Assembly: GCA_019638635.1 (NCBI GenBank)
Contig: JAHBTM010000008.1
Span: forward strand, 1 to 64,000
Reading direction: 5' to 3'
Length of the DNA stretch: 64,000 bases
From: Ferruginibacter sp.
GTDB lineage: Bacteria > Bacteroidota > Bacteroidia > Chitinophagales > Chitinophagaceae
Positions 54,330-63,420 of the stretch are shown here, piece by piece. The translations under genes were made by a program, and so were the position numbers. Under the pieces are notes generated by a model. The model saw only the letters and a program-made list of their open reading frames with translations. It ran no database searches and was not told the DNA's origin. How positions within the stretch are numbered: position 1 is the stretch's first letter; each line of letters begins with the position of its first letter.

Positions 54330-54782
54330 ATGAAAAATATTCATACATGGTTGAGTGAGTATGGTGAAAGCCATCAAAATCATACCAACAAAATCATTCA
54401 CTGGATTTGTGTACCGGTAATTTTCTTTTCCATCACCGCATTATTATACAGTGTAAAACTGCCCTGGCATCCATGGAACGTGGCCATGATTGTACTGGTG
54501 GCCGTGATCATCTACTACCTCCGCCTTTCTGTACCTATAGGTTTGGGCATGATGCTCTTTAGTAGCGTGTGTTTGCTGCTATGCCACTGGATGGAAAGCG
54601 TTTGTCCCTTTCCGTTATGGGCATCGGCGCTCATATTATTTGTATTGGCATGGATTGGTCAGTTCTATGGCCACTCCGTTGAAGGAAAGAAACCTTCCTT
54701 TTTAAAAGACCTTCAGTTCTTACTAATAGGGCCTGCCTGGCTGATGAGCTTCATTTTTAAAAAATGGGGTGTTCGGATTTGA
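54330..54782 (+). CDS. Mpo1/DUF962 family membrane protein
   Basis: 150 residues with four membrane helices. The opening HTWLSEYGESHQNHTNKIIHWICVP is the family hallmark, holding the His residues that bind iron in yeast Mpo1, a 2-hydroxy fatty acid dioxygenase. The second His set is around FYGHSVEGKKPSFLKDL. Bacterial members may act on lipid oxidation, but this is by analogy. Single gene. Confidence 0.9.
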   Translation: MKNIHTWLSEYGESHQNHTNKIIHWICVPVIFFSITALLYSVKLPWHPWNVAMIVLVAVIIYYLRLSVPIGLGMMLFSSVCLLLCHWMESVCPFPLWASALILFVLAWIGQFYGHSVEGKKPSFLKDLQFLLIGPAWLMSFIFKKWGVRI

Positions 54783-54848
54783 AGTAACGGAATCATATAT
54801 ACGAAAATTACAAAGCCAATAGAATGCACTATTAGATTCCTGATTTTT

Positions 54849-55922
54849 TTACAAGGAAAGATTAAACCTATCGGCGAGTAACTGCAAATCAGTATATACT
54901 TCTTCCATTATTTCAATTCCGTGTTTCATACGGTGAGCTGTTTCTGCTCTTTCCGGATCACCGGGAATGACTACCGGTTGATTAACATGTATGGGAGTAG
55001 CGGCGCGCATATCGCGTATCCAGGTATCCATATCTTTCTTAAAATCAGCTGCTTTTCTAAATCCGTCAATACGCATCGCTCCGAAAAAATGCCCTATGCC
55101 ATTGCCCGGCATGAAGGAAGGCATAGCGAGATAAGACGGAAATGGTGGTACATACTTTCCAAAATTGGCACCACTTAAAACGCCGGAGAAAATATCTACT
55201 ATACTGCCGAGCATAAATCCTTTGTGTGAACTGTGTTCACGATCACTACCCAGCGGCAGCAATGCACCCCCTTGTTTTAATGCAGAAGCATCCGTGCTGG
55301 GTGAACCATCCTTAGTTTGAATCCAACCCAATGGAGCTGATTCTTTTTTCCGCTGGAGGATTTCCAGTTTACCGTTTGCTGCAGTAGTGGTGGCAAAATC
55401 TGCTATAAAAGGAGGCTCATCTCCCGCAGGAATAGCAACTGCAATAGGATTGGTACCCAACATTCTGTCTTTCGAAAAAGTGGGTGCTACCAAAGGAGAT
55501 GCATTCGTGAAGGCAATGCCAATCATATCATGTGGTAAAGCCATCATGGCATGGATTCCCGCAATTCCAAAATGGCTGCTGTTGTGTACACTCACCCAAC
55601 CGGTACCCACTTGTGCTGCTTTATCAATGGCCACCTGCATGGCGTAAGGGGCCACACACAAACCCAGACCTGCTTGACCATTAACTACCGCGGTACTGGG
55701 GGTTTCGTGTTCAATAACGGGTGATGTATGGGTTTGAATCCTCCCGGCGTCCCACAAACGAACATAACCGCTTAAACGGGCTACCCCGTGACTGTCTACC
55801 CCCCGTACGTCAGCGGATAACAACACACGAGCCGCATCTGCAGCAGACGGTGCTGACAATCCCATTTGTAAAAAAACCTGCTCTGCAAAATGGATAAGTT
55901 GCTGATACGAACAATGAATCAT
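54849..55922 (-). CDS. Ldh-family (malate/L-lactate/ureidoglycolate) oxidoreductase
   Basis: 357 residues of the Ldh_2 fold: ADVRGVDSHGVARLSGYV, VSVHNSSHFGIAGIHAM with the catalytic His, MIGIAFTNASPLVAPTFS, GTNPIAVAIPAG and HKGFMLGSIVDIFSGVLSGA. The family uses NAD(P) but not the usual Rossmann fold and reduces 2-oxoacids. Substrate cannot be assigned. Divergent from yebC. Confidence 0.9.
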   Translation of the reverse strand: MIHCSYQQLIHFAEQVFLQMGLSAPSAADAARVLLSADVRGVDSHGVARLSGYVRLWDAGRIQTHTSPVIEHETPSTAVVNGQAGLGLCVAPYAMQVAIDKAAQVGTGWVSVHNSSHFGIAGIHAMMALPHDMIGIAFTNASPLVAPTFSKDRMLGTNPIAVAIPAGDEPPFIADFATTTAANGKLEILQRKKESAPLGWIQTKDGSPSTDASALKQGGALLPLGSDREHSSHKGFMLGSIVDIFSGVLSGANFGKYVPPFPSYLAMPSFMPGNGIGHFFGAMRIDGFRKAADFKKDMDTWIRDMRAATPIHVNQPVVIPGDPERAETAHRMKHGIEIMEEVYTDLQLLADRFNLSL

Positions 55923-55949
55923 CGCACGAAATTAATTGATCGGCTACAA

Positions 55950-55981
55950 TTTGCAGAACAATACCAATCGGCGTATTTTTG
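55950..55981 (+). promoter_or_regulatory. Promoter of yebC
   Basis: TTTG (55950-55953), 20 nt, TATTTTTG (55974-55981): full match to the Bacteroidota consensus. The yebC ATG is at 56003. Confidence 0.75.
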
Positions 55982-56002
55982 CGCCGCACAATCATATTAC
56001 AG

Positions 56003-56713
56003 ATGGGAAGGATATTTGAAGTTAGAAAAAGTGCCATGTTTGCCCGTTGGGATAAAATGGCCAAGAATTTTACCCGTATAGGGAAAGAGATAGCCATTGC
56101 TGTGAAAGCCGGCGGACCTGATTCGGAAAACAACCCGGCCCTGCGCCGATGCTACCTGAACGCCAAAGCCTGCAACATGCCGAAAGACCGTGTGGAAGCG
56201 GCTATCAAGCGTGCGATGGGTAAGGACACCAGCAGCTACGACGAACAAACGTATGAAGGGTACGCACCGCATGGTGTGGCCATTATGGTTGAAACGGCAA
56301 CTGACAACCCCACCCGTACCGTGGCCAATGTAAGGATGCATTTCACCAAGGGGAATGGCTCCCTGGGTACCAGCGGCTCCGTAGCATTTACGTTTACGCG
56401 TATGGGTGAGTTTAAAATCAAGAACACTGGCCAGAACCTGGAAGATCTTGAACTCGAACTGATTGATTATGGTTTGGAAGAAATTGGGGAAGATACCGAA
56501 GGTAATATTATTATACGCACCGCTTTCAACGAATTCGGAAATATGAGTAAAGCACTGGAAGATAAAGGCATTGAGGTAATCACGGCTGAGCTTACACGCA
56601 TTCCACAAACCACTGTTGAGCTTGGTGAGGAAGAAGCCAACGAGGTACTTAAACTGGTAGATCGTTTGGAACAAGATGATGATGTGCAGAAAGTGTATCA
56701 CAATCTGAAATAA
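56003..56713 (+). CDS. yebC: YebC/PmpR family translation/transcription factor
   Basis: 236 residues from the ATG at 56003 ([16 protein letters not shown]). Conserved [51 protein letters not shown] and [13 protein letters not shown]. YebC proteins were first called DNA-binding regulators; more recent work links the family to translation through difficult motifs. The promoter position supports this start over the earlier in-frame ATG at 55979, which lies within the -7 element. Confidence 0.95.
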   Translation: MGRIFEVRKSAMFARWDKMAKNFTRIGKEIAIAVKAGGPDSENNPALRRCYLNAKACNMPKDRVEAAIKRAMGKDTSSYDEQTYEGYAPHGVAIMVETATDNPTRTVANVRMHFTKGNGSLGTSGSVAFTFTRMGEFKIKNTGQNLEDLELELIDYGLEEIGEDTEGNIIIRTAFNEFGNMSKALEDKGIEVITAELTRIPQTTVELGEEEANEVLKLVDRLEQDDDVQKVYHNLK

Positions 56714-56733
56714 TCGCATACTGCATCAAAAGA

Positions 56734-56761
56734 AATCCCCGCACTTCATGACGCGGGGATT
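56734..56761. terminator. Bidirectional terminator between yebC and the proline-rich protein gene
   Basis: AATCCCCGC (56734-56742) pairs with GCGGGGATT (56753-56761). The minus-strand read is followed by a T-rich stretch; the plus-strand T run is poorer (TGTTTAT). It lies between convergent genes. Confidence 0.75.
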
Positions 56762-56784
56762 GTTTATATCATTCACATACCTAC

Positions 56785-57768
56785 TTATTCTTCCTTTCCA
56801 TAACGGAAAACGATTTTTGCATTCGTCTTTAAATCGTAGGAAGCAAACAATTCATATCGCTTTTTTCCTGCCACAATAACCACCAACGCAGTGTTCGGCG
56901 GTATGGAGCCCAGGTTGTTGGCGAAAAGTTCCACTACATGCTCCCGGTCTTTACTGATGGGTAGAGTAATGACCTTGGCCTTATCCGTAATCATGTATTT
57001 ATTGAGCACTATCTGGTCATCATAAAACACCGTGACCGTGTCGTTGTCAATTTCTCCATTGTCGTAAATAAACAACTTGATAGAATCCGCTTCTGTTAGG
57101 ATGGTGCGCACCAGTTTTGAGGAACGTTCCTTCTTGGCTTTCACCGGTTGCGGGGCAACGATTACAGGGGGTTCGGCAGGTTTTACCGGCTCTATTTTCT
57201 TTTCAGGTTCAATCGGTTTGGGTAGTTGTGGCACCGGTTTAGGGACAGGCGGCTTGGGGGCCGGTGGCTTGGGAGCCGGTGGTTTCGGTTTGGGTTGAGG
57301 TTCTGTTGGAGGAGCCTGCAACTTGCGTACCTCCCTCATGGTGGAATCCAGCTTTTGTGGCTTGTTGCTTACCCGTCGTAACCACTGGGGTTCGCCTCGG
57401 GTTCCGAGTAATTGATCTAACAAACTACGGGCTCCGAGATTTTCGCGGAGGTATTCACCATCGGCTTCTTTGCTGTATCGCCAATTATACGTGGTAGTAC
57501 CATGTGAGCCGGATTGCTCAATCATCACACCTCCATATCCTACCAATCTGAGTGCTCCTTTATCGTATTTGCCATGAAAGGAAGCCCGGCACCAGCTATC
57601 ATCAATCGCTTCATCATAAGTATACCCAAAAACCGTATCCTTGGTATGACGTATCACCAGTTTGATGTAGGTTGTACCTCCGCCTTTTCCTATCCAGGTA
57701 CCTGTGAGGTCCTGTGCCTGCGTGCATATAGGCAGGGTAACTAAAAGTAAAAGCAATATTTTTTTCAT
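56785..57768 (-). CDS. Secreted protein of unknown function with proline-rich linker
   Basis: 327 residues. Signal peptide MKKILLLLLVTLPICTQAQ; an N-terminal domain (20-140) with DLTGTWIGKGGGTTYIKLVI, a lipocalin-like TGTW start; a Pro/Lys-rich linker (about 155-212) of PKPPAP-type repeats; and a C-terminal domain (about 220-327) with DSIKLFIYDNGEIDNDTVTVFYDD, seen in Bacteroidota extracellular proteins. Start and ends are clear; the function is unknown. It lies 12 nt after the E1 gene and may share its transcript. Confidence 0.75.
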   Translation of the reverse strand: MKKILLLLLVTLPICTQAQDLTGTWIGKGGGTTYIKLVIRHTKDTVFGYTYDEAIDDSWCRASFHGKYDKGALRLVGYGGVMIEQSGSHGTTTYNWRYSKEADGEYLRENLGARSLLDQLLGTRGEPQWLRRVSNKPQKLDSTMREVRKLQAPPTEPQPKPKPPAPKPPAPKPPVPKPVPQLPKPIEPEKKIEPVKPAEPPVIVAPQPVKAKKERSSKLVRTILTEADSIKLFIYDNGEIDNDTVTVFYDDQIVLNKYMITDKAKVITLPISKDREHVVELFANNLGSIPPNTALVVIVAGKKRYELFASYDLKTNAKIVFRYGKEE

Positions 57769-57779
57769 AGCGTGTCCAT

Positions 57780-60170
57780 CTATTCAGCCATCATACTGCT
57801 CACTTCGCGTATCACATCTTCGGCACTGGGCTTAGAGAAATAATCTCCGTCGCTTCCGTAACCAGGGCGATGCGCTTGGGCAGTGAGTGTTCTGGGAGCC
57901 ACATCAAGGTATCGGTAACCTCCCTGCTCTTCCATCACTTTATTGAACATGTATGCTGCCGCGCCACCCGGTACATCTTCATCAATGAATAATATGCGGC
58001 TGGTCTTTTTAAGCGACTCCACAATTACATGTCCTGTATCAAAGGGTAGTAATGTCTGCACATCTATTACCTCACAATGTATTCCCTCTGTTTCCAGCGA
58101 TGTTACTGCATCCATTACAATCCTCAATGTTGAACCGTAGGTTACGAGTGTGATGTCATCTCCTTCATGAACCACTTCGGGTACACCTAACGGTACGGTG
58201 TAATCGAGCAGGTTCGCGGGTAACTTTTCTTTGAGCCTGTAACCATTCAAGCACTCAACCATCAATCCAGGATCGTTACTGCGTAACAAGGTATTGTACA
58301 TTCCAACGGCCTGCGTCATGTTTCTCGGCACACATACATACATGCCACGCAGCGCATGTATTACCATGCCCATAGGCGATCCGCTGTGCCAAATACCTTC
58401 GAGGCGGTGCCCCCGGGTGCGTACAATCAACGGCACACTTTGTTGGCCGGCAGTTCGAAAATGCGTAGTGGCCACATCATCACTCAGGGGTTGCAATCCG
58501 TACAGTAAATAATCGAGATACTGTATTTCGGCTATGGGCCTTAGTCCGCGCAACGCAAGACCTATGCCCTGCCCCATGATGGTGAGCTCACGAATGCCGG
58601 TATCAAAAATGCGGTCTTCACCATATTTTTCCTGCAAACCGCTGAAACCCTGATTTACGTCTCCAATATATCCAAGATCTTCTCCAAATGCTACCACTGT
58701 ATCATTGTTGCTGAACAACTGATTAAAGTATTGATTCAACACCTCAAACCCGTTCACCATAGGTGCATCCGCATCATACTGTGCAGGTGTAACCGGAACT
58801 TTTAAAGCGCTTCGGGCACCCTCGTTGTACAAATGCGTGTTATACATTGTAGCATGTGTAGTTTGCAAATCTTCGTAATATTTTTTCAAAGTAGCAGCGC
58901 CACCGGTATTTTTTAACAATCTTAAAGCAGTGGCCAATGCTTTGAAAACATCCCTGCGCAATGGTTCACGAAGGGCTTTCAGTTCATCTGATATCTTAAG
59001 CACATCATTGTTTCCGTTAGCGGCACTATCGATCATCGATGTGGCTTGCGATACCATATTTTTAATCGGATCCAGATAATGCTGCCATGCTCTGTTTTTA
59101 CTCTCTTTTACATGGTTTTGTGCTTCAACTTCTATCTCCTTCAATTCTTCTTCTGTGGCAAGGGCGTTGGAAATAATCCACTGACGCATCTGTCGGATAC
59201 CATCCCACTCTTTCTCCCATTCCAGGCGTTCTGGTGATTTGTAACGTTCATGACTACCCGAAGTTGAGTGCCCTTGCGGTTGGGTAATTTCCTCCACATG
59301 AAACAGTACCGGAACATGAGTAGCCCGCGTGTGTGCAATGGCTTGTTCCATCACTTCGCACATCCCGGCATAATCCCAACCTTTGAGTTTGTAGATTTCT
59401 ATTCCGTTGGTGCCCTCTTTTTTCTGCAATCCGGCTAATGCATCAGATATGGACGCCTTGGTGGTTTGATATTTTTTAGGTACCGATATACCATATCCGT
59501 CATCCCAAACAAAAACTGCCAACGGCACCAGTAACACGCCTGCCGCATTGAGGCTTTCCCAGAAATGCCCTTCACTAGTGCTGGCATCACCAATGGTGCA
59601 AAAGCAAACTTCATTTCCTTTATTGCTCAAATGGGTGTAACCCTGCAGGCGATCTACGTTTCGAAAAACCTTTGATGCAAACGCCAGCCCCAGGGCCCTT
59701 GGCATTTGTCCACCTGTAGGGGCCATATCACTTGAAATATTTTTCCTTTCGGCCAAATTCAGCCAATCGCCATTTTCATTGACCATGGGTGTAGCGAAGT
59801 GGCAATTCATCTGACGGCCGGCGCTGAAGGGTTCGTTGTTGATATCAGGATCTGCGTATAGTTGTGCAAAAAACTGCTCTACAGTGGCCAGCCCTGTAGC
59901 GAACATAAAGGTTTGATCCCGGTAGTACCCCGAGCGAAAATCGCCGGGCTGGAAAAACTTGGCCATGGCTACTTGCGCCACCTCTTTCCCATCACCAAAA
60001 ATGCCAAACTTTGCTTTGCCGGTGAGCACTTCCTTTCTTCCCAGTAAACTGGTTTCCCTACTCACACAACAAATCCTGTAATCGTTCAGCACCTCATTCC
60101 TAAAGCGTTCAAAACTCAGTTTATCTTGTTGGGTGGTATCTGTTATTTGTTCCATATGCAGTTCATTCAA
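57780..60170 (-). CDS. Fused alpha-beta E1 component of branched-chain 2-oxo acid dehydrogenase
   Basis: 796 residues. The alpha part (about 1-385) has the thiamine diphosphate motif GDASTSEGHFWESLN (GD at 194-195) and DDGYGISVP; the beta part (about 470-796) has VVAFGEDLGYIGDVNQGF, IRELTIMGQGIGLALRG, AEIQYLDYL and LFIDEDVPGGAA. The two parts are separate genes in most bacteria; fusion is common in Bacteroidota. It decarboxylates branched-chain 2-oxo acids and passes the acyl group to an E2 encoded elsewhere. The start may be at 60170 or at the ATG at 60155. Confidence 0.93.
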   Translation of the reverse strand: MNELHMEQITDTTQQDKLSFERFRNEVLNDYRICCVSRETSLLGRKEVLTGKAKFGIFGDGKEVAQVAMAKFFQPGDFRSGYYRDQTFMFATGLATVEQFFAQLYADPDINNEPFSAGRQMNCHFATPMVNENGDWLNLAERKNISSDMAPTGGQMPRALGLAFASKVFRNVDRLQGYTHLSNKGNEVCFCTIGDASTSEGHFWESLNAAGVLLVPLAVFVWDDGYGISVPKKYQTTKASISDALAGLQKKEGTNGIEIYKLKGWDYAGMCEVMEQAIAHTRATHVPVLFHVEEITQPQGHSTSGSHERYKSPERLEWEKEWDGIRQMRQWIISNALATEEELKEIEVEAQNHVKESKNRAWQHYLDPIKNMVSQATSMIDSAANGNNDVLKISDELKALREPLRRDVFKALATALRLLKNTGGAATLKKYYEDLQTTHATMYNTHLYNEGARSALKVPVTPAQYDADAPMVNGFEVLNQYFNQLFSNNDTVVAFGEDLGYIGDVNQGFSGLQEKYGEDRIFDTGIRELTIMGQGIGLALRGLRPIAEIQYLDYLLYGLQPLSDDVATTHFRTAGQQSVPLIVRTRGHRLEGIWHSGSPMGMVIHALRGMYVCVPRNMTQAVGMYNTLLRSNDPGLMVECLNGYRLKEKLPANLLDYTVPLGVPEVVHEGDDITLVTYGSTLRIVMDAVTSLETEGIHCEVIDVQTLLPFDTGHVIVESLKKTSRILFIDEDVPGGAAAYMFNKVMEEQGGYRYLDVAPRTLTAQAHRPGYGSDGDYFSKPSAEDVIREVSSMMAE

Positions 60171-60234
60171 TGAACGGCAAATTTATTGATTTTAGCCTCG
60201 GGATTGTTAAAAAAATGGTAAGCGGGTACCTTTT

Positions 60235-60265
60235 ATTGTATCATAAAAGCGTTTTATTATCTTTG
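60235..60265 (+). promoter_or_regulatory. Promoter of the DUF1573 pair
   Basis: ATTG (60235-60238), 19 nt, TATCTTTG (60258-60265), 23 nt before the first ATG. Confidence 0.7.
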
Positions 60266-60288
60266 ATATCCCAAAAAATTATAACAAA

Positions 60289-60762
60289 ATGAAAAAAATA
60301 CTACTCAGCGCATTTGCATTATGTGCAACGATGATGGCCACCGCACAAAATCAGGCTGCAGATCCACACGCCGGTCATGACCATGCAAAACCTGCTGTTG
60401 CTAAAACAGAGGAGGTTATTAAGATTGAAGCGGTTCATGATTTCGGAAAAATTCCACAGGGTAAGCCGGTAACCTATGATTTCGTTGTGACCAATATTAG
60501 CAAAGAGCCTATTAAAATTAGCAACGTACAAGCAAGTTGCGGATGTACCACGCCTTCATGGGATAGAGACAATGCGATAGCACCTGGAACTACTTCTAAA
60601 ATTAATGTAGGTTACAATGCAGCGGCTGAAGGACCTTTCAGCAAGAACATTACTTTAACTTATGGCGACAATCAATCGAAGATCATCACCATCAAGGGAG
60701 AAGTATTTAAAACACCTGCGGCCAGTGCTCCCGAAACAAAAGCGGCTGAAATAAAAGAATAA
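60289..60762 (+). CDS. DUF1573 domain protein with His-rich N-terminus
   Basis: 157 residues. Signal peptide cut near TAQN; a His-rich stretch ADPHAGHDHAKP at about 24-35, then an Ig-like DUF1573 domain: HDFGKIPQGKPVTYDFVVTN, and the CGCTTPSW motif of the family. The protein is periplasmic or surface-exposed by signal peptide; the family function is unknown. The His-rich stretch could bind metal. A second DUF1573 gene follows after 27 nt. Confidence 0.88.
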   Translation: MKKILLSAFALCATMMATAQNQAADPHAGHDHAKPAVAKTEEVIKIEAVHDFGKIPQGKPVTYDFVVTNISKEPIKISNVQASCGCTTPSWDRDNAIAPGTTSKINVGYNAAAEGPFSKNITLTYGDNQSKIITIKGEVFKTPAASAPETKAAEIKE

Positions 60763-60789
60763 TTTATCATTTTTAAGAAAACAACAACC

Positions 60790-61227
60790 ATGAAAAAAAT
60801 CCTCTTTTCATTACTGGTACTCGCATTCAGCGCCCCTGTATGGGCACAGAACACTCCGGATAAGGTAGCAAAGTTCAAATCAGATGTCATTGACCTTGGA
60901 AAAATTGAAGTGGGCAATCCTAAAACAGCTACATTTTATTTTTCGAATATCGGAGCTACGCCACTGATTATAGAACAAGCAAATCCTACCTGTGGTTGCA
61001 CCATCGGTGATTATACCAAGGCACCGGTAGCCAAAGGAAAAGACGGATGGATTAAAGCCACATACAATGCAGCCAGCCTGGGTGCGTTTGACAAAAAAAT
61101 GTCTGTGAAATTTGCAGGTGTTGACGGCATTAAAGATATTACCATCAAAGGCGAAGTACTTAGTAAAGAAGATTATGCTAAGTATGTAGCATCTTCTAAA
61201 AAAAGTACAACTCCTGCTAAACCCTAA
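60790..61227 (+). CDS. DUF1573 domain protein
   Basis: 145 residues. Signal peptide (cut near VWAQN), then the same Ig-like domain as the gene before: IDLGKIEVGNPKTATFYFSN and PTCGCTIGDY. It lacks the His-rich stretch. The two genes are a tandem pair under one promoter and one terminator, diverged in sequence but alike in layout. It ends in a Lys/Thr/Pro tail. Confidence 0.88.
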   Translation: MKKILFSLLVLAFSAPVWAQNTPDKVAKFKSDVIDLGKIEVGNPKTATFYFSNIGATPLIIEQANPTCGCTIGDYTKAPVAKGKDGWIKATYNAASLGAFDKKMSVKFAGVDGIKDITIKGEVLSKEDYAKYVASSKKSTTPAKP

Positions 61228-61250
61228 TGCAGGCATAAACCATTTTAAAG

Positions 61251-61277
61251 GCTCTTGTTTTGCAAGAGCTTTTTTTA
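61251..61277 (+). terminator. Terminator of the DUF1573 pair
   Basis: GCTCTTG (61251-61257), loop, CAAGAGC (61263-61269), T run to 61277. Confidence 0.88.
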
Positions 61278-61300
61278 TTCAATGTAATAAATCCTGAACC

Positions 61301-62185
61301 ATGTTTGCAAATGCCATTGAAAAAGTTGCCCGCTTTACCCGACCGTTGCATACCATCATGCGTACGTACCAATCTAAGCAGGTTATTCCCGGGTCAGCAA
61401 CACTTTTTTTCGTAAACAAGGAAGGTTATGCAGTAACCTGCAAACATGTGATTGAAATGCTGGCGCAGGCTGAACGCATCAACCTCAACTACCGTCAATT
61501 CACTGAAGAGAAAAATCAGTTACAACTCAGTGGTGCAAAAGATGATGAACAAGTTACTCAACTCGCTGCACGCTTTCACATTCACGAAGCTACTGTAATT
61601 CAAATGCTGAATACATTTGTAGATTGTGTAGATTATATGAGCGGCTTTACCTGGCACCTGCATCCCACTCTGGATTTAGCTATTTTAAAATTCAACGATT
61701 TCAACAAGGTGCATTATCAGGAGTGTGCCACTTTTATTAAGGATGCTCATCAGATTCGTCAGGGTAATTTTTTATGCCGCCTGGGATTTCCATTTCCTGA
61801 GTTCAGCAATTTCATTTATCACGAAGACAGAGATGACATTGAATGGACCAATGCCCGTCCTGTTTCACCCCGCTTTCCGATTGAGGGTATGGTAACACGG
61901 TTTCTGGCCGACCCCAATGGGTTGTATGGTATTGAGCTTAGCACACCGGGTTTACGCGGACAAAGCGGCGGGCCGCTCTTCAACAGTGATGGGTTGGTGT
62001 GCGGAATGCAATTCTCCACCAAACACCTACACCTGGGTTTCGATATGGTGAACACTGATATTATGATTAATAACGTAGTACAGAAAGTATCAGACTACTC
62101 CTTCCTTCACCTCGGCCAATGTATTCATGCCGATGCCATCAAAACATTCCTGCGCCAGCATGGCGTAAAATATTATGAGGAATAA
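61301..62185 (+). CDS. Trypsin-like serine protease domain protein without signal peptide
   Basis: 294 residues. The chymotrypsin-fold triad is complete: His49 in YAVTCKHVIEM, Asp125 in PTLDLAILKF and Ser222 in LRGQSGGPLFNSDG. There is no PDZ domain and no recognisable signal peptide or lipobox (MFANAIEKVARFTRPLH), so the protein may be cytoplasmic, unlike DegP-type proteases. A long insertion between His and Asp (about 55-115) is Gln/Glu-rich. The role is unknown. It lies between the DUF1573 terminator and the aminotransferase gene. Confidence 0.85.
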   Translation: MFANAIEKVARFTRPLHTIMRTYQSKQVIPGSATLFFVNKEGYAVTCKHVIEMLAQAERINLNYRQFTEEKNQLQLSGAKDDEQVTQLAARFHIHEATVIQMLNTFVDCVDYMSGFTWHLHPTLDLAILKFNDFNKVHYQECATFIKDAHQIRQGNFLCRLGFPFPEFSNFIYHEDRDDIEWTNARPVSPRFPIEGMVTRFLADPNGLYGIELSTPGLRGQSGGPLFNSDGLVCGMQFSTKHLHLGFDMVNTDIMINNVVQKVSDYSFLHLGQCIHADAIKTFLRQHGVKYYEE

Positions 62186-62208
62186 TCCCGCTGAACGGCT
62201 TCTGCGTA

Positions 62209-62216
62209 TATCTTTG
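62209..62216 (+). promoter_or_regulatory. -7 element directly before the aminotransferase start
   Basis: TATCTTTG fits TAnnTTTG and ends 4 nt before the ATG at 62221, so the transcript would be leaderless or nearly so. No clear -33 element. Confidence 0.45.
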
Positions 62217-62220
62217 CGGC

Positions 62221-63417
62221 ATGTTAACCATCAGTCATCGCGGCACGGAAATGCCCGCCTCTCCCATTCGTAAACTGGTTCCTTATGCGGAAGCAGCCAA
62301 GAAAAAAGGAACCAAAGTATATCACCTCAATATTGGTCAACCCGATATTGAAACCCCACCCTCCATCATGGATGCGGTGCGGCAGTGTAAACTTCCGGTG
62401 CTGGAATACAGCCATAGTGCAGGAAATGAGAGTTACCGCAGGAAACTGGTGGAATATTATGCCAAGAACAATATTCACATCACGCATAACGACATCATCG
62501 TTACGGCCGGCGGAAGTGAAGCCATTCTCTTTGGTTTTATGGCCTGCCTCGATGCCGGAGATGAAGTAATTATACCTGAACCATTTTATGCCAACTACAA
62601 TGGCTTTGCCATTCAGGCAGATGTTGTAGTGAAACCGATACGCAGCAATATTGAAACCGGATTTGCCTTACCGCCCATTGAGGATTTTGAAAAGGCCATC
62701 ACACCGCGTACACGCGCCATTGTGGTGTGCAACCCCAACAACCCTACAGGTTATTTATACAGCCGGGCTGAAATGGAAACATTAAAGGAGATTGTACTCA
62801 AACACAATCTGTTTCTGTTTGCAGATGAAGCGTACCGTGAGTTTTGTTACAACGGTGAACACACCAGCGCCATGCATCTTACAGGTGCTGAACAACATGT
62901 GGTATTGATGGATACCATCAGTAAACGTTATAGTGCCTGCGGCGGAAGAATTGGTGCTTTCATCACCAAAAACAAACAAGTGCTGGATGCAGCTATGAAA
63001 TTTGCACAGGCCAGGCTCAGTCCACCCTACTTCGCTCAAATTCTCGGAGAAGCCGCAGTAGATTTACCCGATAATTATTTCGATGCCATTAAAGCCGAAT
63101 ACGAACGCCGCCGGAATATTCTGGTAGAAAGATTAAACGCAATGCCGGGCGTTTTTTGTCCGAACCCCGGAGGGGCCTTTTATGCCATGGCTAAACTACC
63201 AATCGACGATTGCGATGCGTTTTGTCAGTGGTTGCTGGAAAGGTTTGAGCACAACGGAGCCACCCTCATGCTGGCACCGGCCACCGGATTCTACAGTACA
63301 CCCGGACTGGGCTTACAAGAAGTACGCCTGGCTTATGTGTTGAATACCGACGCAATTCACGCTGCGATGGATTGTCTGGAAGCCGCACTGAAAGTGTATC
63401 CGGGCAGAAAAAACTAA
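62221..63417 (+). CDS. Class I/II PLP-dependent aminotransferase (aspartate aminotransferase type)
   Basis: 398 residues. Conserved NIGQPDIETPPSIMDAV, TAGGSEAILFGFMACLDAGDEV, CNPNNPTGYLYS, DEAYREFCY, PLP lysine in DTISKRYSACGGRIG, and the late EVRLAYVLN arginine. It most resembles the thermophilic-type aspartate aminotransferase subgroup. Substrate range (Asp, Ala, Phe) is uncertain. The next gene begins 3 nt after its stop, so both are probably one unit. Confidence 0.92.
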   Translation: MLTISHRGTEMPASPIRKLVPYAEAAKKKGTKVYHLNIGQPDIETPPSIMDAVRQCKLPVLEYSHSAGNESYRRKLVEYYAKNNIHITHNDIIVTAGGSEAILFGFMACLDAGDEVIIPEPFYANYNGFAIQADVVVKPIRSNIETGFALPPIEDFEKAITPRTRAIVVCNPNNPTGYLYSRAEMETLKEIVLKHNLFLFADEAYREFCYNGEHTSAMHLTGAEQHVVLMDTISKRYSACGGRIGAFITKNKQVLDAAMKFAQARLSPPYFAQILGEAAVDLPDNYFDAIKAEYERRRNILVERLNAMPGVFCPNPGGAFYAMAKLPIDDCDAFCQWLLERFEHNGATLMLAPATGFYSTPGLGLQEVRLAYVLNTDAIHAAMDCLEAALKVYPGRKN

Positions 63418-63420
63418 AAC

